Shown here one piece after another: positions 46,842-56,924 of a stretch of 64,000 bases of DNA. Location: assembly GCA_012274445.1 (NCBI GenBank), contig JAAROD010000069.1, forward strand, positions 1-64,000. The letters are read 5' to 3'. The position numbers and the translations under genes were made by a program. The notes beneath the pieces are model-generated. The model was not told where the DNA came from. It worked only from the letters and a program-made list of their open reading frames with translations, and ran no database searches. Source of the DNA: Sclerotiophoma versabilis. Lineage: Eukaryota > Ascomycota > Dothideomycetes > Pleosporales > Didymellaceae. Every line of letters begins with the position of its first letter. Positions within the stretch are counted from its first letter, which is position 1.

Positions 46842-47486
46842 ATGCAGCTCACCACGCTTCTCCTCGCTGGTCTCAGCGCCATCAGCGTCTCGGCCGTGCC
46901 CTCATGGGTTCCCAACCAGGTCACCGTGAAGGAGGAATACAAGGTGCCTGGCGACAATCCCCTGTACTTCTGCGCGGATCCTTCCGAATACATTCTGCAG
47001 ATTGACAAGGTCGATCTTGACCCAAACCCACCCAAGCCGTATGTCTCTTTCCATGTTACTTGAGGTGTAGCCTGTCGCAGGGTGCATGGTGGTAGGACGA
47101 ATACTAATGACACGCAGGGGCGAGACGTTGAGCATCAAGGCCTCGGGCGACTTCAAGGAGCAGGTCGGCGAGGGCAGCAAGATGCACTTGCAAGTCAAGT
47201 ACGGGCTGATCACCTTGATCAACCAAGAGCGCGACGCGTGCGACACGATTGAGCAGGCAGACCTCAAGTGCCCGCTGAAGAAGGGCGAGCTGAGCTTGAC
47301 CAAGGACGTTGCGCTGCCTCGTGAGATTCCTCCGGTACGTTGTGCTGCGTTGCAGTGGAGAGGTGGTTGGCGTTGGGTCGTTGCTAATCTGTCTGACAGG
47401 GCACATACACTGTCCTTGCGGATGTGTACACGGCGGACGGCGATAAGATCACTTGCCTCACTGCGAAGATTGCTTTCCACCGGTAA
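46842..47486 (+). CDS. ML-domain phosphatidylglycerol/phosphatidylinositol transfer protein (NPC2-like)
   Basis: The 166-residue form uses exons 46,842-47,038, 47,118-47,334 and 47,400-47,486. The introns carry good signals (GTATGT..CTAAT..GCAG; GTACGT..CTGAC..ACAG). Residues 1-18 are a signal peptide. The ML (MD-2-related lipid-recognition) fold follows, with the typical Cys pattern: FCADP, DACDTIEQADLKCPLKKGE and ITCLTAKIAF. Members bind sterols or phospholipids in the vacuole lumen or secretory pathway. A donor (GTAATT) overlaps the stop codon. Splicing there to an acceptor at 47,520 or 47,532 would keep the frame open to 47,719 and add a tail of about 60 residues ending in RQRNEL, so the C-terminus is uncertain. 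Confidence 0.87.
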
Positions 47487-48064
47487 TTGCCTCTTCAGCT
47501 CTCCACCACTTGGGCCTAAGGCATCACTCCAGCAACAACAACAGCAACAACGATTATGATAGCAGCAGCACGCCAGTTCCTGGTCCGGTCGACGGCGTTG
47601 GTATTTTGAGCTTCGGTAATGTGAAGGTTGGCAAGCGGAAGTTTGAGATGTCTGGCCCTGTTGCTGGGCTTGTGCAGCAGCGAATGCAAGAACGCTTGCG
47701 GCAGCGCAATGAACTGTAGATTGGCGGGGGAGTGATTTCCTTTCGAATGCACGATACCATGCGATGGTTCGTTTTGTTGGTTTCCTTGATCAAGCACGGC
47801 ATAATGTATATACGACAGACAATGCACACTCACGACGCAGCACCCCTTAGCCTTGCTCTTTCCTCGCTTCCAGCACGATACGATGTGCCAAGCGACAGCA
47901 CGTGTAAGACAGAGGATAGGTTCAACATGGATGTCATTTGCATGCTATGCACTCCTCCCATTCGTCCCAAGCACAACCTGCATGTATGGCACAGTATATA
48001 TTCAACGTGAACGTCACTTGCATGCTATGCACCCCCTCATACACCCCTGCACTACCACCGACAT
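47487..48064. other. Convergent intergenic region
   Basis: It lies between the 3' ends of the ML and V-ATPase genes. It starts with an AAC-rich run (about 47,532-47,552) within the possible C-terminal extension of the ML gene. It also holds a near-duplicate of tgtcatttgcatgctatgca / cgtcacttgcatgctatgca at about 47,932-47,951 and 48,011-48,030. Confidence 0.5.
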
Positions 48065-48611
48065 CTACTCGCCGAATAACCTGCGCACCCTCTTGAGCAC
48101 GCTGTCCTTGTCGGGGTCGTACGGGTGGTCCTTGGACGGGATCTCGAGCAGCGAGGGAAAGGCAGCGGTGTAGGTCTCGACGCGATGTCGTATCTTCTCG
48201 GCAATCTAGCACGCTTAGCACAGCACCAGCAGTCGGAGGGCCGGGGGAGACGCACGTGCTGGTTGATCAGCAGGATGGCAATGTCCTTGCGCTCCGTGGT
48301 GAAGCGGTCGAATGCAGCCTCGATGGCGCTGTTCTCGGTCTTGGCGTCGACGACGAGGAAGTTCTTCTGGGCGTCGGGCGGCTGGGTCACGTGCTGGGCT
48401 GTGTCAGTCCTCGTCTCATGGGCGTGTTGGACGCCTGGTGGGGGACTCTGGTGGTGGACTCACGCCGACGCCGGCGAGCAGCATGCCCGTCACTGTGTCC
48501 TGTCGCTCGTTAGCCGCGGGGTGGTGGGGAGGAGCGAGGGATTGCGCGCACCTCGTCGCCAATGACGGCGAGGAACTGCCGGTCTTTGTATGCGGAGGCC
48601 GGGGCTGCCAT
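48065..48611 (-). CDS. VMA7: V-type proton ATPase subunit F
   Basis: The 124-residue protein, exactly the family size, is a stalk subunit of the V1 sector that couples ATP hydrolysis to proton pumping into the vacuole. There are four short exons: 48,552-48,611 (ends FLAVIGDE), 48,464-48,499 (DTVTGMLLAGVG), 48,256-48,393 (KNFLVVDAKTENSAIEAAF...LLINQH) and 48,065-48,205 (IAEKIRHRVE...LLEIPSKDHPYDPDKDSVL). All joins are phase 0. GDEDTVTGxLLAG, ILLINQ and the EIPSKDHPYDP segment are family hallmarks. The symbol follows the yeast orthologue. It is divergent from the Nur1 gene, with 291 bp between the two start codons. Confidence 0.95.
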
Positions 48612-48902
48612 GGTTGGGGTGCTGGACAGCTGCTGGTGAGGCTGCGCTTGGTGTTGCAGGGCCATGACGACGGGGGACGGAGCTCAGGCCGCGCCTTGCC
48701 CGTCGCGGCTAGCGCGGAGTTTGTCTGGGACGCAGAGCGAAAGAGCAACAAACAGCCCGCGCTCTCTCACCTCGGCCGTGCGAAGATGGAGGGCTCCTGA
48801 CTGCTGGCACCGAACCGCGCCGTCGACAGAAACACGTCCCGCCGTCGACAGTAACCCGCCACGCCGCCACCAGCAACCCGCCACGCATCGCCGGCGCCCG
48901 CA
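48612..48902. promoter_or_regulatory. Shared divergent promoter region
   Basis: The 291-bp GC-rich gap between the V-ATPase F start (minus) and the Nur1 start (plus) has no clear TATA box, which fits two housekeeping genes driven from one bidirectional promoter. Confidence 0.5.
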
Positions 48903-50408
48903 ATGCCTCGTCTCGTGCGCAAGGCGCCGCTCAGCGAGCGCATCAAGGCCTATCTCGACCCCTCCGACTGGGCGCTCTGGGTCTCGGAGGAGCTGGGCAG
49001 CAGCGACTGGGAGCACGTTGCCGCCTCGTACGCCCTCTCCATCGGCCTCGGCGCCAACGTTGCCTTCCTCGTCGCCCAGGCAAACACGGGCGCGGCCAGC
49101 AGCTCCGACAGCGACGGCGTCTTCCGCGAGGCCTCGGGCCCCGGCTGGCTCAGCTGGCTTGCCAACCTGCTGGTGCTGGTGCTGTCCGCTGCGAGCCTCG
49201 CCAACGCCTGGCTGGTCTACAGCAAGAAGAGGCACTACCGCCTGTTCGAGCAGCCCATCGAGACGACGCCCACGACTCCCTCGGCGAAGCGCGTCCGCGT
49301 CGACTCGTCGCCCGCCGGCGCCTCGCCGCTCCGCTACTTCCGCAACATGGCACAGCGCAACTCGGCCGCCGCCCGCGCCCACCCCGATGCGACGCGGGAC
49401 GTGTGGGAGATGGCCGTCTGGGACCCCAATCCGCTGTGTCTCGAGCTGTTCTGCCTCTTCAGTCCGCTGCATGTCGCCCTCTACTACCTCAACCTGCCCG
49501 TGGCCCCGCTCGACCCGCGACCCAGCGTCCGCGTCGTAGCGACCATCTTCATTGGCCTACTTCTGTCTGTCCAGCTCTGGCTGCTGCGCTCCTCCTTCAC
49601 CCAGCAGATCAAAGACAACACCATCATCAGCCGCCAGGTCCTGCACGAGTACGACAGCAAATACGTCCATCCGTCCATGCAGAAGCAGTCCCGCGACGTG
49701 GCCATCCAGACGATATCGAAGAAGCGCAACCGCGACTCAAGCGTCGGCGTCAAGGGCAGTCCCCACGACCTGGCCAGCGAAGTCCTGACCTACACCCCGC
49801 GCACAATAATCAACAAGAAGGTCTTCCGCACCAACCCAAACCCCAACTACCAGAGCCAGTACGACCCCGACAGTATCTCGCTGGGCCAGACCCCTTCGAG
49901 GAGCGCCAAACGCCCTGCCTTTACTTCTGCCCACTCCTCCTACACCTCGACCGCCTCCGATGCCCGTGACGACGATGCGGACCTGTCCTCGCCCATTCGG
50001 CCCTCGCAGACCCCAAACCCGTTCCGCCGCGCCCCTTCCATCGCCCGTACCAGCGGCGACGGAGGCAGCCTGGGTGTCTTCACACACGCCAATTCTCCAC
50101 TGCGCAAGGCATCAAGCGCAAACTATCTTCGCGACACGGACGAAAACAGCAAGCCGCGCGAGCAGCCGAAGCTGAGTCTGAGTGACCGTTTTGGCGTCGC
50201 AAGCAGGTCGTCCACACCGAGATTAGAGAAGAGTAGCAACCACCCAGGAGCGGCCAGGGGGAGTGGGGTGGGAACCAGCTCGGGCAGCCAGACGCCGAGT
50301 CGGAGAGAAGGCAGTCCGCTGAAGAGGGTATCCATGCCGAACGGCGAAGCAAGAAGCGGTGGTTATGGGAATCTCGGCGTGGGAAGGAGGGAGAGTGGAA
50401 GGTCTTGA
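48903..50408 (+). CDS. NUR1: Nuclear rim protein 1 (Nur1/Mug154 family)
   Basis: A single exon encodes 501 residues. The start MPRLVRKAPLSERIKAYLDPSDWALWVSEE matches the conserved N-terminus of this inner-nuclear-membrane family, which in yeast holds rDNA and telomeres at the nuclear rim together with Lem2/Src1-type partners. Hydrophobic segments lie at about 40-60, 82-106, 195-215 and 225-248. After about residue 260 the protein is hydrophilic, Ser/Pro-rich and probably disordered, with many SP/TP sites. It is strongly GC-rich in third positions, like its neighbour and unlike the left half of the window. The protein ends GRS at 50,408. Confidence 0.85.
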   Translation: MPRLVRKAPLSERIKAYLDPSDWALWVSEELGSSDWEHVAASYALSIGLGANVAFLVAQANTGAASSSDSDGVFREASGPGWLSWLANLLVLVLSAASLANAWLVYSKKRHYRLFEQPIETTPTTPSAKRVRVDSSPAGASPLRYFRNMAQRNSAAARAHPDATRDVWEMAVWDPNPLCLELFCLFSPLHVALYYLNLPVAPLDPRPSVRVVATIFIGLLLSVQLWLLRSSFTQQIKDNTIISRQVLHEYDSKYVHPSMQKQSRDVAIQTISKKRNRDSSVGVKGSPHDLASEVLTYTPRTIINKKVFRTNPNPNYQSQYDPDSISLGQTPSRSAKRPAFTSAHSSYTSTASDARDDDADLSSPIRPSQTPNPFRRAPSIARTSGDGGSLGVFTHANSPLRKASSANYLRDTDENSKPREQPKLSLSDRFGVASRSSTPRLEKSSNHPGAARGSGVGTSSGSQTPSRREGSPLKRVSMPNGEARSGGYGNLGVGRRESGRS

Positions 50409-50705
50409 TTATACAGCAAGTGTAAGAGTACGAAAGGACGGGAGGAATGTACCACCAATATACCCAATTACAGCAACCAGCACGATCGATCGCTCAAAGA
50501 CATCGTCTCGGTACCCTTAAAGGCGTCTATCCAGAAGATGCATACACGAGTAGTCTTGCATTTGCAATCCACAATACAACAAAGACGCCTACGATAACAA
50601 CAACATTCCCAGACTGCTTCTCAACTATGGCGGTAGTAGCACGTAGCAGCAGCACATAGCACGTAGTAGGCAACAAGAAAACACTCCCGAGGTCCAAATC
50701 CCTTC

Positions 50706-50725
50706 GACAAGACAAGACAAGACAA
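50706..50725. repeat. GACAA microsatellite
   Basis: Four tandem GACAA units followed by degenerate ones. Confidence 0.7.
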
Positions 50726-52094
50726 TACAAGATGAGACAAGGCATAATGCCGTGCTTCACTTCTCTTGGCAGCCCGCCACACCTGACAGACTGGCTGAAG
50801 CCATCGCTGGGGCCGAGGCTGCAAGCATGTATGTGTTGTTTTTTTGTATCTGTAACAGAACAAAATAGGGCCGTAGTTTTTCTCCTTTTGCTCGGCGCTG
50901 TTTCGGAATGGGCATTTTTTTTTTGTTCGTCCTTGGCTTTTTGCACGCGTAACAGATATCGAACAATCCCTTCCGCCTTTACCGACGCTCAACGTCGAGA
51001 AAGAAGTATGCGGCCACCGTGCATATGCACGCTTGACGCTCGAACGACGATTGCGAGGGGTGGTTGAACGTCATATTCTTTGGAGGAAATCAAATCTACT
51101 GGGCTACTTTCAGGAGCGGACTCTCCTCATGAAGAACATCAAAACCACGGCTCAAACGCGATCTTGTAGCTTTTCATGTGCTTTTCTGTTTGGAAGAGAG
51201 TAAAAAACATACAAGTATAGCTATCCTCTAGAAGAGTAGAACTAGATCTTTCTTTACAGCTACGTTGTTAGGATGACTAGCGTCTTTCTTGAAGCAGCCT
51301 AGCATATTCGACTTTGCAGAATGCGGTAGGACGAACGAGCGCGCAATCCACGGTCGTGCAGTCGGAGTGACTGCTTCCGTCCTATCACCTCCCGGATCTA
51401 TATCTGGCCATCACACAGTGGTGGCGCACGGGTGTGGCTGATCGCGTTGGAAAGTGACAAGACAGCTTGCATGAATCCGTACATGGCATGGCGTCCTTCT
51501 GGAAGTGGAGGGCGTGGTGTAGTCGTGATGGCAGCTGCACGATTGGTTTGCCAGCGAATGCGCCACAGCAACCTGCGACAGCACTCCAGCCCACTCCAGC
51601 CACGGCGACGTCAGACGTAAATTCTCCGACCCAAGCAAAAGAAGGCGCGAAACAAACCATCAACGGCAAAGCATCCAGGCACATGAAACCATTGGACGCT
51701 GCGGAGCAAACGGCCCAACGCGACGTGCTTCCTTATGCAGTGCGAATAAGGTTCTGCCCCAGCCTTGACTAACTCCACGGCGATCATGCGCCGCTCCTCT
51801 CCGCAGCGCGACCCTTGCACGGCATTGCACGGCACCACGTCTCAAACACTGAAACACTGCGCACAGCCCACTCCATCGTCATTCTTGCCGTCCCAGGTGT
51901 ACATCGCGGTGAGCAAGTCGGAGTCGTCTTGTCAATCTGCGGACATTTGAGCGTTGAAACTTTGTTTTTGCTGCCGTCGCCCTGGATTGCCGAGGCAGGA
52001 ATGAGACTGCGCGGGATGCCGTTTGGACCGTCGGGGCGGAATGAGAGTAGGGGGAGGTGCCGGTGGAGGTGCTGGCTCCGGGAAAGTGGAGGAG

Positions 52095-52100
52095 TATAAG
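52095..52100 (+). promoter_or_regulatory. TATA-like element of the cutinase gene
   Basis: TATAAG 111 bp upstream of the start codon at 52,206. Confidence 0.45.
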
Positions 52101-52205
52101 TATGGAAGAGTGTCTTGTAGGGTCTCTAAATATTCTCAGGCTGATACCGAAGCATCGAACCCGCACTCACTAACGCCGCCGTCACCAACCAAGCCAGCAC
52201 ACACA

Positions 52206-53029
52206 ATGAAGTTTCTCGTCCTCTCTATCCTCGCTGGCCTGGCTGCCGCCTCGCCCATTGCTCCGGCAGCGCATGAGGTACACACTTTGCACATCCGCCA
52301 GGGCTTCGCCAGCAGCAACGACCTCGACCAGACAACCAATTCCAGCTGTCCAAAGGCAATCTTGATCTTCGCTCGTGCCAGCACTGAGCCCGGCAACATG
52401 GTACGCAGCCCGTCACTACTCCACACCTCCCAGCTCTAACACACCACAGGGCATATCTGCCGGCCCAGCTGTAGCCAAAACCCTCCAACGCACCTACGGC
52501 GCCGACCAGGTCTGGATCCAGGGCGTCGGCGGCCCGTACGCGGCAGATCTGGCATCCAACTTCCTCCCCGGCGGCACAAACCAGCCCTCCATCGACGAAG
52601 CCGTCCGCCTCTTCCAGCTCGCCAACACTAAATGCCCATCCACCCCCATCGTAGCCGGCGGCTACAGCCAGGGCACCGCCGTCATGTCCAACGCAATCCC
52701 CAAGCTCGACGCCGCCCTGCGCGACCGCGTCGTCGGCACAGGTACGTCTCATCCTCTACTCCATCCCATCCCATCCCATTCATCTCCCTCCACGCAGCTT
52801 TGCATCTGACGCTCCTATCTAACCCCCCGCAGTCCTCTTCGGATACACGCAAAACATGCAGAACAACGGCAAGATACCGAGCTACCCGCCCGAGAACCTC
52901 AAGGTGTATTGCGCCCCTGGCGATCTCGTCTGCTCCGGCACGCTTATCATCACTGGGTCGCACTTTTTGTACGAGGGGGACGCGCTAGGTCCCGCGCCGC
53001 AGTTCTTGCAGAGCAAGATTGGAGCGTAG
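52206..53029 (+). CDS. Cutinase, CE5, secreted
   Basis: The 227-residue protein comes from three exons (52,206-52,400; 52,450-52,741; 52,833-53,029), with introns GTACGC..ACAG and GTACGT..CTAAC..GCAG. Residues 1-16 are a signal peptide, perhaps followed by a short propeptide. The serine-hydrolase nucleophile lies in GGYSQGTAV (Ser 138). The catalytic Asp is in CAPGDLVC and the His in GSHFLYEGDA, all as in fungal cutinases that cleave the ester bonds of plant cutin. Four cysteines suit the two conserved disulphides. The size is normal for the family. It is likely expressed on plant surfaces, though no specific regulatory site is shown. Confidence 0.94.
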
Positions 53030-54653
53030 TATGTAGAGTGCGGAATTCATCATTGTTTCGGTCTGTATTTAGAGCAGTGTGGCGTGGTGTGAATTTGATG
53101 TGTGAGTTTGGTGTGCTGATGCGAGGAGATGGGATGTCACGCGGCGAATCCAGATACATGCATGGCATGGTCTGGATGGAGCTGTCCGTGCGGTGACTCG
53201 AAGACAGCAGGTGTCTGCCTACCAGTGCGGCTAACGAGGCAAGATGCGGGTTATCAGCGAGCCAGTGCAGGTGTTTAGTACCAAATTAATACGCTTAGAA
53301 TAAAAGTATTAGCTAGAAGGAGCTGAAGGGCAGCTCACAACTGCGGATGACAAAGAAGGATTCATCGACTCCATTCCACATCAGACTCGCTACAACCTTC
53401 ATTTATTATTTTCTGCATGACAATAGCTGCGCTGTAACCCACTCGCAAATACATACACAACAGGGACTCGCCAAAATTTATTTCAACCTAATATATCTGG
53501 AACTACGCATGCTAGCGTGTAAAATCGTAATCAATGTGTTAGACTGTATGCACTACCGCTTACTATCCGTCTTGAATGCAACAGTGCGCATCATTAACAT
53601 TAGCTTGATCAACATAATGCAAACGAAATCAGTGCTTGGTTATGGATACTAGATGTAAGATCGCATTCTCTTAGCGCCGCTGAAGCTGTGTATATCTATA
53701 TGAAAACGAAAAATGTAAACGCAAACGCAGACGCAGACACAAACACAAACACAAACAACAACAGACTTGAGCCATCGCACTCTGCAGATTCCACCGTTGT
53801 TCACGCTCAAATTCTACTTATCCAAGGTAGCTCCTTGACTACACATCATCGCGTGGTGGGACCGCAATTACCACCATCTACAACCCGCGGATGGCTGACA
53901 GTTGCAGATTCGCGGGTGCGTTGGAACTGCAGTTTCGACGGCCATCTGCTGTGTTCTGTGGAAGTTGTAGGTTGGGGGCAGAAATGGGCAGACTGAGATG
54001 AAAAGGCTCTGATGCCTTACCAACACATATAGTAGTATTGTGCGTTTCCAAAATACTGAATTCAAGACAACATCATCTCCTTGCTGAGCCTTTGGGGGTA
54101 GAGTTTGTTGCGAAGCGTTACCACAGTGAACATGTTGACGCCTATTCAACAATGTTCGTTGGTTAATCCTGTTATGGGCCGTCCTTCTCCAGCGTTTTCT
54201 CTAAGCAAAATATTCAGGAATTCTTAGGATGCTTTGAACGAGCCACTAAGCTGTACTTTGGACAGCAGTGAGTATCCAGCTACTTGGGCGTAAGTGGTGT
54301 CTTTATACTCCGTAGCACCGGAAATATCACTATGTCAAACTCCTAGATGATAGTTAGCCATTGACTCGTTCCTAGTCACTAATCCTGACTGCCAAGGTCT
54401 TGTCATAGGAGCGTGCGTCGTGCACGGGTACATTGCCTTGATCCACCTCGGCTTTTGCCGCACTCTAACTGCTAGCCCATTAACCGTCTCTACTATAACT
54501 ACTTCTCATCCAAAGCGCCGGTCCGAGCCGTCCCGGTCGTTCACTTGTCTGATCACTCCACTGTCCAGTGGCGCCAAGCAGTCTCTAAAAAGACCAATCC
54601 TACACCTAAATCGACGACTGGATCTTCGCATCATACCCTTACCCCACTTCCAG
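53030..54653. other. Intergenic
   Basis: No gene recognised. A CAAA/CACAAA-rich simple repeat lies at about 53,716-53,765. The frame of the next gene stays open back to 54,420 but contains no ATG there. Confidence 0.5.
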
Positions 54654-55283
54654 ATGGCTGCCGCTGCAGAATCTTTGGGCAAATCACATCTTGCGCCTGA
54701 CATGAATTCTTTCGGTACGGGCAATGCTCCAAACAGGGAATGGGGCTTCACGATATACCGAACAGCATACGGACCCACATCTGACCAGCGATGGCAGAGC
54801 CTCCTGGACACGCTGCAGGCCAAAACAAAAGAGCACTGCATTGAGCAAATCGAAATCGAACAAGGCGATCCTGATTTTGCTCCGCTTTGGTCTCTCTTCC
54901 GTATCGACGCCCGATCCGACCGGGAACGTCTGGACGGGCTCAGTGTCGACCAGGTCCGCGAGTTATACAATAGCTCAGAGGGAACTCGGCCAATGAACAA
55001 GACTGACTCACTGCGTCGAGTCTTCCTGCTTGCTGACGATGAAGTGTTTTCCGATGTCGGTGTTACTATTGTTAAGGCTGTATCTGCAGACTACACACCT
55101 GTCCCGTACAACCCAATTCCGGACTCTCGAGGGTGCAGGCAGCGGTACTTTGGGTGGATGAAAATGACCACGGGGATTGTTGTGGACCTTTGGAAGGAGT
55201 TAAAGAACCAGACGTTTGAGGACATCGCGCCGCCGACTATTGGTGGGAGTCACTTGGTCGTCTGGGAGGGAGGGGGCTATTGA
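54654..55283 (+). CDS. Conserved-looking hypothetical protein
   Basis: A single exon encodes 209 residues from the first ATG of the frame (54,654). There is no signal peptide or membrane helix. The protein contains WGFTIYRTAYGPTSDQRW near residue 30, then a charged region with DPDFAPLWSLFRIDARSDRE, and ends in VVWEGGGY. I have a general recollection of similar uncharacterised fungal proteins that open with a W-G-F/Y-x-I-Y-R-T motif, but I cannot name a function. The reading frame is clean and codon use is ordinary, so it is probably a real cytosolic protein. Confidence 0.65.
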   Translation: MAAAAESLGKSHLAPDMNSFGTGNAPNREWGFTIYRTAYGPTSDQRWQSLLDTLQAKTKEHCIEQIEIEQGDPDFAPLWSLFRIDARSDRERLDGLSVDQVRELYNSSEGTRPMNKTDSLRRVFLLADDEVFSDVGVTIVKAVSADYTPVPYNPIPDSRGCRQRYFGWMKMTTGIVVDLWKELKNQTFEDIAPPTIGGSHLVVWEGGGY

Positions 55284-55813
55284 GAGATGGTGGTGTATTA
55301 ACAGACGTTCAGGAATCACATGTCAGCCTAGTTGAAGTTATGTTATACATATCGGTGGGAGGCAAAGTGTGAAGAATGTTTCATTCCTACCTAGTACTAC
55401 ATAGACTGGCAGACATGCTGCCAGGTAGACAGAATATCTAGGACAGACTCGATTTAACTACGCGCCTTTCAGCGTCACTGTTCTTACGCAAGCTTGCAGA
55501 AGAAGCTTCTTCGGCCTTTTTCTCAACGTATCAATGTTGTAGTCTCCTTGGCTTCCCGGATTTAGTAAAGCGGTAAATTATCTTGTCAGCATCCAACAAG
55601 TACCTTCGCAGGTGTATTAAAAGGGGGCAAGCACAACGCCGTCACGTTTCATAGCGCGACCTGCAAGTGGGAAAGTTTTTGCAGAAATGGCGATGGCGCC
55701 AGTTGCTAGTTGACTAAGGTCTACACAATAGGTGTGTTTGAAGTATGTACAGAATAGAATATGTTATCGCAATCTGCTGCAGAGACTGCTCGACGATCCA
55801 AACATGGAATCGC
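55284..55813. other. Intergenic
   Basis: Convergent gap between two genes. No coding region or RNA gene is visible. Confidence 0.5.
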
Positions 55814-56829
55814 TTATACGACAGGCCAGCCACTGGACCAGTCGATCTTGTTGACACCGAACTTCTTCTGGCCATCGCCGTAGCCAATGCGGGTGTCGAC
55901 GTAGTGGTAGTAGAGAAGAGGTCCCTCCTTGGGGTCCCAGTAGACACCCTGGCCACCAGGGCCGTAGACCCAGCCGTGAGACTCGAGGACAGTAGTACCG
56001 CCACCCTGAGTACACTGCTTGCCAGCCTTGTCGACGAAGCCACCGGTAGCGCTAGTGGACCTGCAGACCTGGATCTTGTATTCAGCGCCCTTGGCGGGAC
56101 GCTTGGTGTCGAAGCCACAGCATGTGCCGACAGAGAAGAACAGGTAGTGGTAGTTGCCGTTCTTGGTCATGAAGGAGGCCTCCTGAGCGTGCTCGCGCTC
56201 AGGCTTGAAGGCGATGTTGGTGGACGCACCGCCGGCAGACTTAAGTGGGGGGTTGCTCATCTTCACGGAGAACAGGTCGTTCCAGAAAGAGCCGAAAGCC
56301 ATGACGAACTTGGAGCCATCCCAGTAGAGAGCGGAATCAATGGCATTGTAGTTGTTGCCAGGCTTTGAGGTAATACCGGTGCTACCGTGGTCGGTCCATG
56401 AACCGACGGCAAGGTTCTTGGAGGTCGCGACGCCGATGGCAGAGTTCTGGTTACCGAAAGACGAGACAGTGTAGTAGAGGTAGTATGTGTCGCCGACCAG
56501 GGTGACATCAGGAGCCTGGGTGGTGTTAGCGACGTACGACGCCTTGTATTCCTGATGTGTCTTACCCAAAGGTCGTTGTTACCCTGCAAATTGATCTTGG
56601 ATCCAGCAGGGATGGCGGCACCCTTGTAAGTCCAAGGACCAGTTACAGAAGGGGCAGTGTGGACAGCAATCTTTCCACCTGTCGAGAAGCGGTAGTAAGT
56701 ACCGTCAGAGTGACGGATGAGGGCCGGGTCGTGGGCGTTGTTACAAGCACCGCTACAGGGCATGGGGTTGGCATAACCATAGACGACACTAACTGCGGAG
56801 AGCAGCGAAGCGATAATAGACGAACGCAT
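55814..56829 (-). CDS. Endo-1,5-alpha-L-arabinanase, GH43, secreted
   Basis: The 321-residue protein, the usual length, cleaves the arabinan side chains of pectin. Exon 1 is 56,566-56,829 and exon 2 is 55,814-56,515. The 50-bp intron has GTAAGA, CTAAC and CCAG, phase 0. Residues 1 to about 18 are a signal peptide (MRSSIIASLLSAVSVVYG). The GH43 catalytic residues are visible: Asp 34 in AHDPALIRH (base), Asp 148 in NAIDSAL (pKa modulator) and Glu 200 in HAQEASF (acid). The five-bladed propeller repeats such as DGTYYRFST, GDTYYLYYT and NYHYLFFS are all present. A TATA box lies about 90 bp upstream. Confidence 0.94.
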
Positions 56830-56917
56830 CCTGGCGCTCGAGAAACGAATGACGAATGGTAGGAAGACTAAAGAGTGGAAGGGATGAACGGGAAGCAAAC
56901 AACGATAGTCATTGCAT

Positions 56918-56924
56918 CTATATA
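56918..56924 (-). promoter_or_regulatory. TATA box of the arabinanase gene
   Basis: TATATAG on the minus strand about 90 bp upstream of the start codon at 56,829. Confidence 0.5.

Larger units (their letters stand above)
50409..52205. other. Intergenic
   Basis: A stretch of 1.8 kb with no gene I can support. A (GACAA)4 microsatellite lies at 50,706-50,725. Open frames here are short and lack coherent features. Confidence 0.5.

Noticed and set aside
48664..49539. A 291-codon plus-strand frame overlapping the V-ATPase/Nur1 promoter and Nur1 start
   Set aside because: Low-complexity Arg/Ser/Pro/Ala product typical of an out-of-frame reading of GC-rich coding DNA.
49403..49969. Long alternative frames on both strands within the Nur1 gene
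   Set aside because: These arise from its strong GC third-position bias. The 501-codon frame with family N-terminus and membrane segments explains the region.
53716..53765. CACAAA/CGCAAA simple repeat considered as a regulatory array
   Set aside because: An ordinary degenerate microsatellite in an intergenic gap.
54420..54653. Upstream extension of the unknown protein at 54,654
   Set aside because: The frame is open but contains no ATG; the first ATG with reasonable context is 54,654.
55745..56368. 207-codon frame opposite the arabinanase
   Set aside because: Antisense shadow of GH43 exon 2, whose catalytic residues and splice sites are clear.
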